A DNA stretch of 64,000 nucleotides from an uncultured Aquimarina sp. (GTDB taxonomy: Bacteria; Bacteroidota; Bacteroidia; Flavobacteriales; Flavobacteriaceae): the NCBI GenBank assembly GCA_947496555.1, contig CANMDH010000009.1:1-64000 (forward strand). Reading direction: 5' to 3'. Position 1 is the stretch's first letter, and each line of letters begins with the position of its first letter. Below, piece by piece: positions 51,408 through 60,625 of the stretch. The notes under the pieces are model-generated. The model saw only the letters and a list, made by a program, of their open reading frames with translations, made no database searches and was not told the DNA's origin. A program made the translations under genes and the position numbers.

Positions 51408-52096
51408 TCCCTTCTTCCTAAAAAGATAGAAATAAAATAAAGCAATGTAGCCAACGAACCTAAAGCGGCAACCACATAGGTACGTGCTGCCCATTTTAAG
51501 GCGTCTTTTGCTCCCGTATGCTCCTGACCGGTAAGCATTCTGTTATTTTCTAACCAAGCTAATGCCCTGTTACTGGCATCATACTCTACCGGAAGCGTAA
51601 TGAACGCAAATAGTGTTGTTACTCCAAACAGTAAGATTCCCACCAGAAAAATAGTATTACCAAACACCATTCCTGATGCAGACAATACTAACCCAGCCAT
51701 AATTACCAGGTTTGAAAGTTTGCTCGCTACGCCTACTGCAGGTACAATTTTAGAACGCATGGTTAACCAGCTATAAGCCGTTGCGTGTTGTACGGCATGC
51801 CCAACTTCATGAGCTGCCACAGCTGCAGCTGCAGCATTACGTTGATTATATACTCCTTCGCTCAGATTTACTGTCTTTTTAAGAGGATTATAATGATCTG
51901 TAAGCATTCCCGCAGTCGAAATTACATCTACATCACGTATTCCATGGTCTTGCAACATCTTGGTTGCAATTTCTGCGCCACTCATTCCATTCTGCAAATG
52001 CAGATTAGAGTATTTCTTAAACTTACTTTTAAGTCTGTTACTTACATACGAACTTACCAAAAATATAATCCCAGCAAGGATATAATATCCCATCAT
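51404..52096 (-). CDS. Membrane zinc metallopeptidase (YugP family)
   Basis: 230 residues. A first membrane helix (about 3-18), the zinc site HEVGHAVQHA (about 97-106), and three more helices behind it. The family (Zn_peptidase_2, YugP) consists of inner-membrane proteases with unknown substrates. Confidence 0.88.
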   Translation of the reverse strand: MMGYYILAGIIFLVSSYVSNRLKSKFKKYSNLHLQNGMSGAEIATKMLQDHGIRDVDVISTAGMLTDHYNPLKKTVNLSEGVYNQRNAAAAAVAAHEVGHAVQHATAYSWLTMRSKIVPAVGVASKLSNLVIMAGLVLSASGMVFGNTIFLVGILLFGVTTLFAFITLPVEYDASNRALAWLENNRMLTGQEHTGAKDALKWAARTYVVAALGSLATLLYFISIFLGRRD

Positions 52097-52135
52097 AACT
52101 AATTACTTTTTATGCCTATTAATATACAACATTAA

Positions 52136-52163
52136 AAGCAAAAACCTCGCCAAAATAGCGAGG
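52136..52163 (-). terminator. Terminator after the alanine dehydrogenase gene
   Basis: CCTCGC (52145-52150) pairs with GCGAGG (52158-52163) around a 7-nt loop. On the minus strand TTTTTGCTTTT follows. It ends the ald transcript. Confidence 0.8.
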
Positions 52164-52203
52164 TCTCTGGTTAAATAAACTTGAGTTAGCCAATAAGTCG
52201 AGT

Positions 52204-53319
52204 TTACTTTAAATATGTATTTACATCTTTTAACGGAAGGCCAAAAGCCTCTGATATTGCGGGGTACACGACATCTCCATTAATAACATTTAATCCTTTT
52301 TTAAGTGGTTCATTCTCTGCACAAGCAGCCTTCCAACCTTTATTTGCCAACTGTACAGCATATGGCAAAGTGACATTTGTTAATGCCAAAGTTGACGTAA
52401 ATGGCACTGCACCTGGCATATTTGCTACCGAATAGTGCACTACATCGTCAATAATATATACCGGATCCTGGTGTGTAGTAGGCTTTGTAGTTTCAAAACA
52501 CCCCCCCTGATCGACAGCAACATCAACCAAGACAGTTCCCGGACGCATATCTTTAAGCATATCACGAGTGATTAATTTTGGTGCCTTTGCCCCAGGAATC
52601 AATACGCCACCAACAATAAGATCTGATGTTTTGATATGTTTACGTATCGTATATTCATTAGAATACTCTGTATTTACATTTGCAGGCATCACATCATCAA
52701 GATATTTTAGCCTTTTTGGACTGATATCCAAGATGGTTACATCGGCACCCATCCCTGCTGCCATTTTTGCTGCCTGTGTACCAACCACTCCACCACCAAG
52801 CACTAAAACTTTGGCCGGCGCTACACCTGGAACACCCCCAAGAAGAATTCCTCTTCCTTTCAAAGGTTTTTCTAAGTATTTTGCACCTTGTTGGATCGAC
52901 ATACGCCCTGCTACTTCACTCATCGGAGTTAGCAAAGGCAAACTACGATCGGGATCTTCTACTGTTTCATAAGATATACAAACACCACCACTATCGATCA
53001 TAGCTTTGGTAAGTGGTTCGCTAGATGCAAAATGAAAATATGTAAATACTAATTGATCTTTTTTGATTAAAGAATATTCGGGTTCGATGGGTTCCTTTAC
53101 CTTGATAATCATCTCAGCAATCTGGTATACATCTTCTATAGTAGGTAAAATTTTACCTCCTGCACTAATATACTCATCATCGCTAAAACCGCTCTGAGCA
53201 CCAGCATTTTGCTGAATATAAACAGTGTGACCATGTCTAACGAGCTCCATAGTTCCGGCAGGTGTAACACCTACTCGGTTCTCGTTGTTTTTGATTTCCT
53301 TAGGAACACCAATTATCAT
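52204..53319 (-). CDS. ald: Alanine dehydrogenase
   Basis: 371 residues, full length. MIIGVPKEIKNNENRVGVTPAG at the start, the NAD site VLVLGGGVVGTQAAKMAAGMGADVTILD (about 170-197), and VDVAVDQGGCFETTKPTTH (about 267-285), all typical of L-alanine dehydrogenase. It interconverts alanine and pyruvate plus ammonia. Pyruvate made here could feed ppsA. It is a single-gene unit. Confidence 0.95.
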   Translation of the reverse strand: MIIGVPKEIKNNENRVGVTPAGTMELVRHGHTVYIQQNAGAQSGFSDDEYISAGGKILPTIEDVYQIAEMIIKVKEPIEPEYSLIKKDQLVFTYFHFASSEPLTKAMIDSGGVCISYETVEDPDRSLPLLTPMSEVAGRMSIQQGAKYLEKPLKGRGILLGGVPGVAPAKVLVLGGGVVGTQAAKMAAGMGADVTILDISPKRLKYLDDVMPANVNTEYSNEYTIRKHIKTSDLIVGGVLIPGAKAPKLITRDMLKDMRPGTVLVDVAVDQGGCFETTKPTTHQDPVYIIDDVVHYSVANMPGAVPFTSTLALTNVTLPYAVQLANKGWKAACAENEPLKKGLNVINGDVVYPAISEAFGLPLKDVNTYLK

Positions 53320-53738
53320 ATTCTTATTTTTTGATCGAAAATAGATTTTTTACTGAAATAAAACAAAAAAATAATAGGTAAAAATATCTTATAGATAATT
53401 TTATTAGGTTTCTACTGAATTTGTTAAAAATTTAGAGACCATCAAATTTTGCCCTAGTTTTTATATCGAAATGCAAAATACAACTGCATAAACCCTGTAA
53501 TTGTGGTTACAAAATTCGATAAAATGGTAGGTAAACTATCTATCAAGAACTCATAAACCAGTCAAATTTCTATTGAGTTGATCATGTTTGTTTATCAATT
53601 ACTGTAGTTATACTAGATATCGGTATAAGCTTAGCGATTCGTACACTGAGCCTGTCGAAGTGTTCGAGGGGCTTAGGGTTCGTTAATAATGGTGGGCTTC
53701 GAGAGCCTCAGCCCGCCGTTATTGATTCATGTTTTTAC
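53320..53738. other. Intergenic region with palindromic repeats
   Basis: No gene was found in 419 bases. Near 53648-53679 lies CTGAGCCTGTCGAAGTG and its partly inverted partner, a common dispersed Bacteroidota repeat. At 53687-53720 GGTGGGCT and AGCCCGCC form a hairpin just after leuS, but no T-run follows, so it is not a typical terminator. Confidence 0.5.
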
Positions 53739-56700
53739 TTATCCCACCACATTCACAATCTTACCGGGTACTACGATTACCTTTTTGGGTTCACGACCGT
53801 TAAGTTGTTGTTGTGTTTTTTCATGCGCCAATACAGCTGCTTCAATTTCATCTCTATTTAGATCTAAAGACAATTCGAGGGTAAAACGCATTTTACCGTT
53901 GAAAGAAATTGGGTATTGCTTTGTGCTTTCTACCAGATGCTTCTCTTCAAAAACAGGGAATACTGCTACAGAAATAGAGGCATTATGTCCTAGTTTTTGC
54001 CAAAGTTCTTCTGCAATATGTGGTGCATACGGTGAGATTAACACTAATAATGGCTCCAAGATTGCTCTAGTATTACATTTTTGAGCAGTTAATTCATTTA
54101 CTGCAATCATAAAAGTACTAACCGAAGTATTGAACGAGAAATTCTCGATATCTTCTTCTACCTTCTTGATGGTTTTATGTAATGTTTTTAAGTTATCTTT
54201 TGTAGGTTCTGTTTCGCTCACGCTGAAAACACCCCCCTGTCCCCCCTCAAGGGGGGAATGGTATAACTTCCATAATTTTTTAAGGAATGAATGTACCCCT
54301 GTAATCCCGGCTGTGTTCCATGGTTTGGCTTGCTCTAATGGTCCTAAGAACATTTCATACAAACGTAGGGTATCTGCCCCATAATCGTGGCAAATATTGT
54401 CTGGATTGACTACATTATATTTGGACTTGGACATTTTTTCGACTTCGCGACCTACAATGTATTTACCTTCTTCTACAATAAATTCTGCATCAGACATATC
54501 TTTATAACGCTGGTCTTTTCTAAAAGATTCAACATCAAGTTCATTAGTTAAACCTTTCAACAAAGAAATATCTACATGTCTCTTTAATACATCTGATTCT
54601 CCATATACTACTCCAAATGACCAATCAGATTTTGGACCATAATTTTCTTCAATCCATCTTTCAATAACATCTGAATAACCATTTGAAATTATATCCTCAT
54701 AAGCTTTCTTCGGAATAATAATAGGTCTTGGCCTAGGGACATCTACACTAACATTTCCTTTTGATTTATTATGACAATGAAGATAATATACATACAAAAA
54801 AGCACTTTCTCCCAAAATCATCCCTTGGTTGATCAATTTTTTAGCAAATTCATCTACAGGAACAATTCCACGATCAAACAAAAACTTTTGCCAGAAACGT
54901 GCATATAAAAGATGTCCGGTAGCGTGCTCGCTTCCACCAATATAAAGATCCACATCTTTCCAATAGTCAATAGCTTCTTTAGAGAATACCTCATCCTCAT
55001 TATGAGGATCCATATATCTATTAAAGTAGTAGGAACTTCCTGCCCAACCGGGCATGGTATTCAATTCTAAAGGAAACACACTAGTGTGATCTATCAAATC
55101 GTTAGAAACGACCTTATTATTCTTGGCGTCCCAAGCCCAAATGGTTGCTCTACCTAATGGTGGCTCACCAGTTTCGGTAGGCAAGTATTTTTCTACCTCT
55201 GGCAATTCGATTGGTAAGTGTTTTGCGGCTATCATTTGTGGCATTCCGTCTACATAATATACCGGGAACGGCTCTCCCCAATACCGTTGGCGGCTAAATA
55301 CCGCATCACGTAATCGATAATTAATCTTTCCTTCTCCCTGACCAAGTTGCTCTAACTCATAAATTACTCTTTTGGTGGCTTTCTTATAATTTAACCCGTT
55401 TAAGAAATCAGAATTGGCAATGATGGTATTGTCTTTATCGGCAAAAGCTTCTTCAGAAATATCAATTCCTTCAAAAATATTAGGGATTTGGATATCAAAA
55501 TGCTTTGCAAAATCATAATCTCGTTGATCTCCACACGGTACAGACATTACCGCTCCGGTACCATATCCAGCTAATACATAGTCTCCTATCCAGATCGGTA
55601 CTGGTTCTTTGGTAAAAGGATGCTCTGCATAGGCTCCGGTAAACACTCCACTAATGGTTTTTACATCCGCCATACGTTCACGCTCACTACGTTTTGCGGT
55701 AGCTTCAATATATGCTTCAACCTCAGCTTTTTGTTCTGCGGTTGTTATTTTTCCAACCAATTCGTGCTCTGGAGCTAAAGTCATAAAACTAGTTCCAAAA
55801 ATAGTATCCGGTCTTGTGGTAAAGACTTCAATAGTGTAAGGCTTCTCATCCCCTCCTAAATCCTCACCTGAGGGAAGGACTTTCAAGGTGTCTTCTATTT
55901 TAGCTACTACCTTATTTGTATCATTTAATACCTCATTATTTGTAAAACGTAAAAAAGTATATCCCTTTTTTTCTTCCAACAATAATTGTCTTTCTTGATC
56001 CTCCTCTTTCTGAAATTTATGAATATCGCCATCAACTTCGATAATCAGCTTTTTAGAAAGACACACAAAGTCCACTATATAATTATCGATTGGGTGCTGT
56101 TGTCTAAACTTATGACCCAATTTTTTTGTTTTCAATTTTTCCCATAAAAGAGCTTCTGCTTTTGTTGGATTAGCCCTCATCTCTTTAGCTCTTTTTAAAA
56201 GTTCTCCGGCAATTTTAGGATTCCCTGTCAAATATCCAGAGCTTCGCTCCCTTCCCTGAGGGAAGGGCTGGGGATGGGATGGAAGAACATTAAAAGTCAC
56301 ACTTGCACCTTCTGATCTCCCAATCCAATTGGTTTGAGAATCTTTAAGCGGTTGTGGCCAATCGATGGTATCCAGACCATCTAGTAATCGCTGTGCATAT
56401 GCAGAAATACGCATACTCCACTGTGTCATCTTTTTGCGAACGACAGGATAACCCCCTCGTTCCGAAACTCCGTTTACGATTTCATCATTGGCTAATACTG
56501 TTCCTAGTTGTGAACACCAGTTTACTTCGGTCTCTGCCAAATAGGTTAATCTATATTTTAAAAGTATTTCCTGTTTTTCTTTGGATGAGAAGTTATTCCA
56601 TTCCTTTGCTGTAAATTCTGTTACATCTTCATCACAAACAGCATTTATAGTTGTATTTCCTTCTGAAGCAAAAATGGTTTCAAGATCTTCAATGCTTCTA

Positions 56701-57164
56701 GCTTTATCCTCATTATTATCATACCATGAGTTGAAAAGCTCAATAAAGATCCATTGGGTCCATTTGTAAAACTTTGGATCACTGGTACGTACTTCGCGAC
56801 TCCAATCAAAAGAGAATCCGATTTTATCTAATTGCTCACGATAGCGAGCGATATTTTCTTTGGTTGTGATGGCAGGATGTTGACCCGTTTGGATGGCATA
56901 TTGTTCTGCCGGTAATCCAAAAGAATCATACCCTTGTGGATGCAATACATTAAATCCTTTATGGCGTTTATATCGTGCATAGATATCGCTGGCGATATAT
57001 CCTAATGGATGCCCTACGTGCAGTCCAGCTCCCGAAGGATATGGAAACATATCCAGCACATAGTATTTTGGTTTAGTACTGTTATTTTCTGCTCGAAACG
57101 TTCCGTTCTCTGCCCAATACTTTTGCCATTTGGCTTCAATATCTCTAAAATCGTAGCTCATCAA
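53739..57164 (-). CDS. leuS: Leucyl-tRNA synthetase carrying an inserted DUF559 endonuclease-like domain
   Basis: 1141 residues, about 200 longer than normal Bacteroidota LeuRS. The synthetase parts are intact: HVGHPLGY (HIGH) near 51, TTRPDTIFG of the editing domain after the insert, WGEPFPVYY, and VEKMSKSKYN (KMSKS). Residues about 294-438 (55851-56285) are extra and interrupt the start of the editing (CP1) domain between GRSEGASVTFNV and DEKPYTIEVF. This part contains a complete DUF559 domain. A second short insert (YHSPLEGGQGGVF, near 54230-54265) comes from a palindromic repeat, and the region before KMSKS is also longer than usual. The long frame with no stop suggests a functional enzyme. 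Confidence 0.95.
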   Translation of the reverse strand: MMSYDFRDIEAKWQKYWAENGTFRAENNSTKPKYYVLDMFPYPSGAGLHVGHPLGYIASDIYARYKRHKGFNVLHPQGYDSFGLPAEQYAIQTGQHPAITTKENIARYREQLDKIGFSFDWSREVRTSDPKFYKWTQWIFIELFNSWYDNNEDKARSIEDLETIFASEGNTTINAVCDEDVTEFTAKEWNNFSSKEKQEILLKYRLTYLAETEVNWCSQLGTVLANDEIVNGVSERGGYPVVRKKMTQWSMRISAYAQRLLDGLDTIDWPQPLKDSQTNWIGRSEGASVTFNVLPSHPQPFPQGRERSSGYLTGNPKIAGELLKRAKEMRANPTKAEALLWEKLKTKKLGHKFRQQHPIDNYIVDFVCLSKKLIIEVDGDIHKFQKEEDQERQLLLEEKKGYTFLRFTNNEVLNDTNKVVAKIEDTLKVLPSGEDLGGDEKPYTIEVFTTRPDTIFGTSFMTLAPEHELVGKITTAEQKAEVEAYIEATAKRSERERMADVKTISGVFTGAYAEHPFTKEPVPIWIGDYVLAGYGTGAVMSVPCGDQRDYDFAKHFDIQIPNIFEGIDISEEAFADKDNTIIANSDFLNGLNYKKATKRVIYELEQLGQGEGKINYRLRDAVFSRQRYWGEPFPVYYVDGMPQMIAAKHLPIELPEVEKYLPTETGEPPLGRATIWAWDAKNNKVVSNDLIDHTSVFPLELNTMPGWAGSSYYFNRYMDPHNEDEVFSKEAIDYWKDVDLYIGGSEHATGHLLYARFWQKFLFDRGIVPVDEFAKKLINQGMILGESAFLYVYYLHCHNKSKGNVSVDVPRPRPIIIPKKAYEDIISNGYSDVIERWIEENYGPKSDWSFGVVYGESDVLKRHVDISLLKGLTNELDVESFRKDQRYKDMSDAEFIVEEGKYIVGREVEKMSKSKYNVVNPDNICHDYGADTLRLYEMFLGPLEQAKPWNTAGITGVHSFLKKLWKLYHSPLEGGQGGVFSVSETEPTKDNLKTLHKTIKKVEEDIENFSFNTSVSTFMIAVNELTAQKCNTRAILEPLLVLISPYAPHIAEELWQKLGHNASISVAVFPVFEEKHLVESTKQYPISFNGKMRFTLELSLDLNRDEIEAAVLAHEKTQQQLNGREPKKVIVVPGKIVNVVG
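54241..54256. repeat. Palindrome CCCCCC-TCAA-GGGGGG inside leuS
   Basis: A perfect 6-bp-arm palindrome that is read through in frame and encodes SPLEGG-type residues of leuS. It resembles the palindrome at 57279-57294 and the edges of the DUF559 insert. Confidence 0.7.
55851..56285 (-). mobile_element. DUF559-domain insertion with palindromic edges, in frame within leuS
   Basis: About 435 bp, a multiple of three. The core (about residues 320-425 of LeuRS) is a full DUF559/Vsr-like nuclease fold: MRANPTKAEALLWEKLKTKKL, FRQQHPIDNYIVDFVC, and the PD-(D/E)xK-type KLIIEVDGDIHKF. The proximal edge has a perfect 8-bp-arm palindrome CCCTTCCC-TGA-GGGAAGGG (56249-56267); the distal edge has a related but imperfect CCTCACCTGAGGGAAGG (55862-55878). 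DUF559 genes are usually free-standing, so this looks like a mobile cassette captured as an in-frame insert. No target duplication could be established by eye. Confidence 0.65.
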
Positions 57165-57180
57165 TCTAAAATTAAGACCG

Positions 57181-57209
57181 CAAATTTACGATTTTATGTT
57201 ACACCTCAA
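57181..57209 (-). promoter_or_regulatory. leuS promoter (TTG, N18, TAAATTTG)
   Basis: Minus strand: TTG at 57209-57207, 18 bp, then TAAATTTG at 57188-57181, a full match to the Bacteroidota promoter consensus. The start would be near 57176, a leader of about 12 nt before ATG 57164. Confidence 0.65.
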
Positions 57210-57278
57210 TAGTATTCAAGTTTAATAAACTTGTAAAAATATTTTAAACTGTGAATAACACCTCCCGGCCTACGGCCA

Positions 57279-57294
57279 CCCTCCTCAAGGAGGG
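57279..57294. repeat. Palindrome CCCTCC-TCAA-GGAGGG after panE
   Basis: A perfect 6-bp-arm palindrome with a TCAA centre, 7 bp after the stop of the gene at 57301. Same type as the palindrome inside leuS. It may have been adopted as a terminator, but no clear T-run follows. Confidence 0.55.
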
Positions 57295-57300
57295 AGTTTC

Positions 57301-58224
57301 TTATTGTCGAGCTTTGGCTTCCATAGGTTGTAAACAACTGTAAATAAACTTGTTTGTTGGGGTTGGAATTCCGAGTTTTTTACCTTCTTTTACAATAAAT
57401 CCATTAAAATTATCCAGCTCTGAAGGTCTACCTTCCATAATATCTCTTTGAGTAGAGGCTGTAGAATCATAAGGTTGCTTACTGATAAAACTTAAGATTT
57501 TATCCACAATATCTTCTGGTAAATTTACTCCTTTAGCAATGGCAACTTTGTAGATTTCGGTAGCTGTATTTCTAAGGATTTGGTTTAACTCCCGGTGTTT
57601 ATACATTTCGCCAATAGTGGCACGAGTAAGCGCTCCAAGGCCGCTTACTGTAGCAATGAACATAAACTTACTCCAAATGTCAACATAGATGTCTTTTGAA
57701 ATCGTATTGTTAAATCCAGCTTTATCAAATACCTCTTTAATTTTATACAATCGATCAGATATACTTTTATCAAGCGCTCCAAAAACGATCTCAGGATCAT
57801 GCCCAAAATGATTGATCACGCCAGGTGCTTCAATTTTGCTGTACATTTTACACAATCCACCCAACACATACTTGGCATCCAATACTGAAAGTAATTTTTC
57901 TGCATTATCTGCACCATTCTGTAAAGGAATTACTATGGTATCTTCTTTTAGGATAGGAGCTATCAATTTACCCGCTTGGGCTACCTGCCATGATTTTGTA
58001 CAAATCAATATCAAATTGGCTTTTTCAACTTGATTGGTATCATCGGTTACCATAAAAGGATGGGTTACAAAATCTCCATTGATACTTTTAACATGTAATC
58101 CCTTATTTTGAATCGCTTCTAGATGTTTTCCTCTAGCCACCAGGGTCACTTTTTGTCCTGAATTGGCAATTTTTCCGCCAAAATATCCCCCAACACCTCC
58201 TACTCCTATGATAACTGTGTGCAT
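57301..58224 (-). CDS. panE: 2-dehydropantoate 2-reductase (ketopantoate reductase family)
   Basis: 307 residues. N-terminal NADPH site VIIGVGGVGGYFGGKIANSG (about 4-23) and a C-terminal ApbA domain with the catalytic Lys in YVDIWSKFMFIATVSGLGALTRATIGE (about 181-207) and ending QRDIMEGRPSELDNFNG. It reduces ketopantoate to pantoate for coenzyme A; the family also holds other 2-ketoacid reductases. Confidence 0.88.
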   Translation of the reverse strand: MHTVIIGVGGVGGYFGGKIANSGQKVTLVARGKHLEAIQNKGLHVKSINGDFVTHPFMVTDDTNQVEKANLILICTKSWQVAQAGKLIAPILKEDTIVIPLQNGADNAEKLLSVLDAKYVLGGLCKMYSKIEAPGVINHFGHDPEIVFGALDKSISDRLYKIKEVFDKAGFNNTISKDIYVDIWSKFMFIATVSGLGALTRATIGEMYKHRELNQILRNTATEIYKVAIAKGVNLPEDIVDKILSFISKQPYDSTASTQRDIMEGRPSELDNFNGFIVKEGKKLGIPTPTNKFIYSCLQPMEAKARQ

Positions 58225-58431
58225 ATTTAAATTCTTTGATAGATAAGATTGTTTTCAAGTATACGTTATTGCTATACTGATCAAAGTTACTAAAATTACA
58301 AACTGGTCTGAGTTCTTTTTTTGTGAGGTATTGACATACTAAAGGAAAACAAGTTCAACTGCCTTGCCATAAAGAGAAGTATGTGATAAAAACCGTAGAT
58401 CTCGTTCTACAACGGGATTAATTCGACTAAC

Positions 58432-58462
58432 TTATGCCAAAATGCGACACATTTTAGCATAA
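58432..58462. promoter_or_regulatory. 31-bp imperfect palindrome upstream of ftsX
   Basis: TTATGCCAAAATG (58432-58444) and CATTTTAGCATAA (58450-58462) are inverted copies with one mismatch around CGACA. It is 45 bp before the ftsX ATG. It may be an operator or an RNA stem; the rest of 58225-58507 shows no gene. Confidence 0.4.
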
Positions 58463-58507
58463 GAAGTCTCATTAACTTTATTATTTTTACCAAAAATTGG
58501 ATTATCT

Positions 58508-59386
58508 ATGAGCTCATCTTTTGAAAAGTATCAAAAACGTCGACTAATTTCTTCTTATTTTTCTGTGGTAATTAGTATTTCATTGGTATTATTTTTATTG
58601 GGTTTGTTAGGCTTGTTGGTATTAAACACCAAAAAAGTTGCTGATCATTTTAAAGAAAAAATTGCGCTTACTATTTATTTGAAAGACACTGCAAAAGATG
58701 TTGAGATCAAACAATTAGAAAAAACATTGGCACTGGCAGAATACACCAAATCCACCACGTTTATTTCTAAAGATGAAGCCGCCGAAGAACACAGCAAGGA
58801 TATTGGAGAAAACTTTATGGATTTTTTGGGGTACAACCCATTGCAAAATTCGATAGATGTATATCTAAAAGCTGATTTTGTGGATCCTGCTAAAATCGAG
58901 GGAATTTCTGCATCTATTACCAAAAAGAATTTTGTTGACGAAGTTATCTATGATAAACCTTTGATCTCGTTATTGAACGATAACATCAAAAAAATAAGTT
59001 TTTGGGTATTGCTTATTAGTGGGCTTTTCACTTTTATTGCGGTGTTGTTAATCAACAGTTCAATTCGTTTATCGGTATATTCTAAACGATTTATCATAAA
59101 AACTATGCAAATGGTCGGAGCTACTAAAAAATTTATTCGCAGACCTTTTGTATGGAAGAGTGTACGCCTTGGAATGATTGGTGCAGTAGTTGCATTGATT
59201 GGTGTTGCCGTGGTATTATACTATCTTAATAAAACATTTCCCGAATTAGCCTTATTAGATGACGTGCTGTTATTGGTTATATTGTTCTTAGGGGTATTTG
59301 GTATTGGAGTTCTTATTACCTGGATCAGTACTTTCTTTGCTACACAAAGATTCTTGAATCTTAGAACCGATGAATTATACTACTAG
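58508..59386 (+). CDS. ftsX: Cell division protein FtsX
   Basis: 292 residues: four membrane helices (about 20-42, 160-185, 215-240, 255-280) and a periplasmic domain (about 45-155) between the first two, as in FtsX. The order with uppP and truB downstream is usual for Bacteroidota. FtsX works with the ATPase FtsE to switch cell wall hydrolases at the septum; ftsE is not in the window. First gene of a plus-strand cluster with short gaps. Confidence 0.88.
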   Translation: MSSSFEKYQKRRLISSYFSVVISISLVLFLLGLLGLLVLNTKKVADHFKEKIALTIYLKDTAKDVEIKQLEKTLALAEYTKSTTFISKDEAAEEHSKDIGENFMDFLGYNPLQNSIDVYLKADFVDPAKIEGISASITKKNFVDEVIYDKPLISLLNDNIKKISFWVLLISGLFTFIAVLLINSSIRLSVYSKRFIIKTMQMVGATKKFIRRPFVWKSVRLGMIGAVVALIGVAVVLYYLNKTFPELALLDDVLLLVILFLGVFGIGVLITWISTFFATQRFLNLRTDELYY

Positions 59387-59388
59387 TC

Positions 59389-60201
59389 ATGGGAGTTTTG
59401 GAATGGAATGTTAACCCCGAGATCACAAAGCTCTTTGGTACCTTTCCTTTAAAATATTACGGGATTTTATTTGTTACAGGATTGTTATTAGGATATGAGA
59501 TCGTAAAACGAATATACAAATCTGAAAATGTTGCTATTGAAAATCTTGAGAAACTTTCGACCTACTTATTTATAGGAATATTGGTTGGTGCCAGATTAGG
59601 ACATTGTCTTTTTTATGATTTTGAATACTTTTCTCAACATCCTTTAGAAATATTTCTTCCGTTTCAGATCGCAGATGGTAATTGGACTTTTACGGGGTTC
59701 TCGGGATTAGCAAGTCATGGGGGAAGTATTGGAGTAATATTAGCTATCATCGTATATTCTATTAGAAGTAAAACATCATTACTTTGGGTATTAGATCGAG
59801 TAGCAATTGGTGCCCCTGTGACTGGGGCTTTTATTCGCCTCGGAAACTTTATGAATTCTGAAATCTATGGAAAACCAACTAATAGCAACTATGGTGTAAT
59901 ATTTATGAGAGATGATCTGATTCCTAGACATCCAACACAGCTCTATGAAGCCTTCTCCTATCTAATTATTTTTGGCTTGTTATGGTATCTTTACAAAAAA
60001 ACAGGCTTAAAGAAGAATGAAGGATTCATTTTTGGTGTCTTACTCATTGTACTATTTAGCGTAAGATTAGTATTAGAATTTTTCAAAGAGAATCAAGTGG
60101 CTTTTGAAGATACTATGACATTAAATATGGGACAGTGGCTAAGCGTTCCTTTTATTCTGTCGGGAATAGCTCTATTAATTTATAGTAAACAAAAAAAATA
60201 A
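59389..60201 (+). CDS. lgt: Prolipoprotein diacylglyceryl transferase
   Basis: 270 residues, seven membrane helices, with the conserved KYYGILF, VGARLGHCLFYDFEYF, the Lgt signature GAFIRLGNFMNSEIYGKPT (about 145-163) and PRHPTQLYEA. It puts diacylglycerol on the lipobox Cys of lipoproteins, many of which are encoded in this window. It starts 2 bp after the ftsX stop. Confidence 0.95.
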   Translation: MGVLEWNVNPEITKLFGTFPLKYYGILFVTGLLLGYEIVKRIYKSENVAIENLEKLSTYLFIGILVGARLGHCLFYDFEYFSQHPLEIFLPFQIADGNWTFTGFSGLASHGGSIGVILAIIVYSIRSKTSLLWVLDRVAIGAPVTGAFIRLGNFMNSEIYGKPTNSNYGVIFMRDDLIPRHPTQLYEAFSYLIIFGLLWYLYKKTGLKKNEGFIFGVLLIVLFSVRLVLEFFKENQVAFEDTMTLNMGQWLSVPFILSGIALLIYSKQKK

Positions 60202-60217
60202 GCTAGCAGTTTAAGAT

Positions 60218-60625
60218 ATGGGTAAAATTGGTAAAATCTGGTTGATATGTGCTTCTGTACTTTTTATCACATTTATGGCTGTTGTTATTCAAACATTCCG
60301 ACCAGTACGTAATGTGCAACCCGATGATGTGATGAAGATCGAAGGTACTGTAATTAATGTGCAAGAAGCCTCGGGATATGATATTGTAATTACGCTAGAA
60401 AATGATGATCATTACTATTATATCAACAGAGGAATGTTACATGGTTTAACCGTAGAACAATTAGGCACCGACATCCTTAACAAAAAGGTTACTTTGTATT
60501 CTATTAAAAGATGGACTATCTTTACCCGCGACCAAAACATGGGTCATGTTTCTAAATTGATGATTGAAGACAAGGTTTTGTTTAACGAGATAAATAACAA
60601 TATTCATGAGCAAACAACAAAATAA
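60218..60625 (+). CDS. Hypothetical membrane-anchored protein
   Basis: 135 residues: one N-terminal membrane helix (about 6-25) and a small beta-rich domain (EGTVINVQEASGYDIVITLENDDHYYYINRG), OB-fold-like in its strand spacing. No family was recognised. It sits between lgt (16 bp) and the DUF3098 gene (20-bp overlap), so it belongs to the envelope operon. Confidence 0.65.
   Translation: MGKIGKIWLICASVLFITFMAVVIQTFRPVRNVQPDDVMKIEGTVINVQEASGYDIVITLENDDHYYYINRGMLHGLTVEQLGTDILNKKVTLYSIKRWTIFTRDQNMGHVSKLMIEDKVLFNEINNNIHEQTTK

Noticed and set aside
55851-56285. Intein in LeuRS
   Set aside because: No N-terminal Cys/Ser splice junction, no block motifs and no C-terminal HN; the core matches DUF559 instead.
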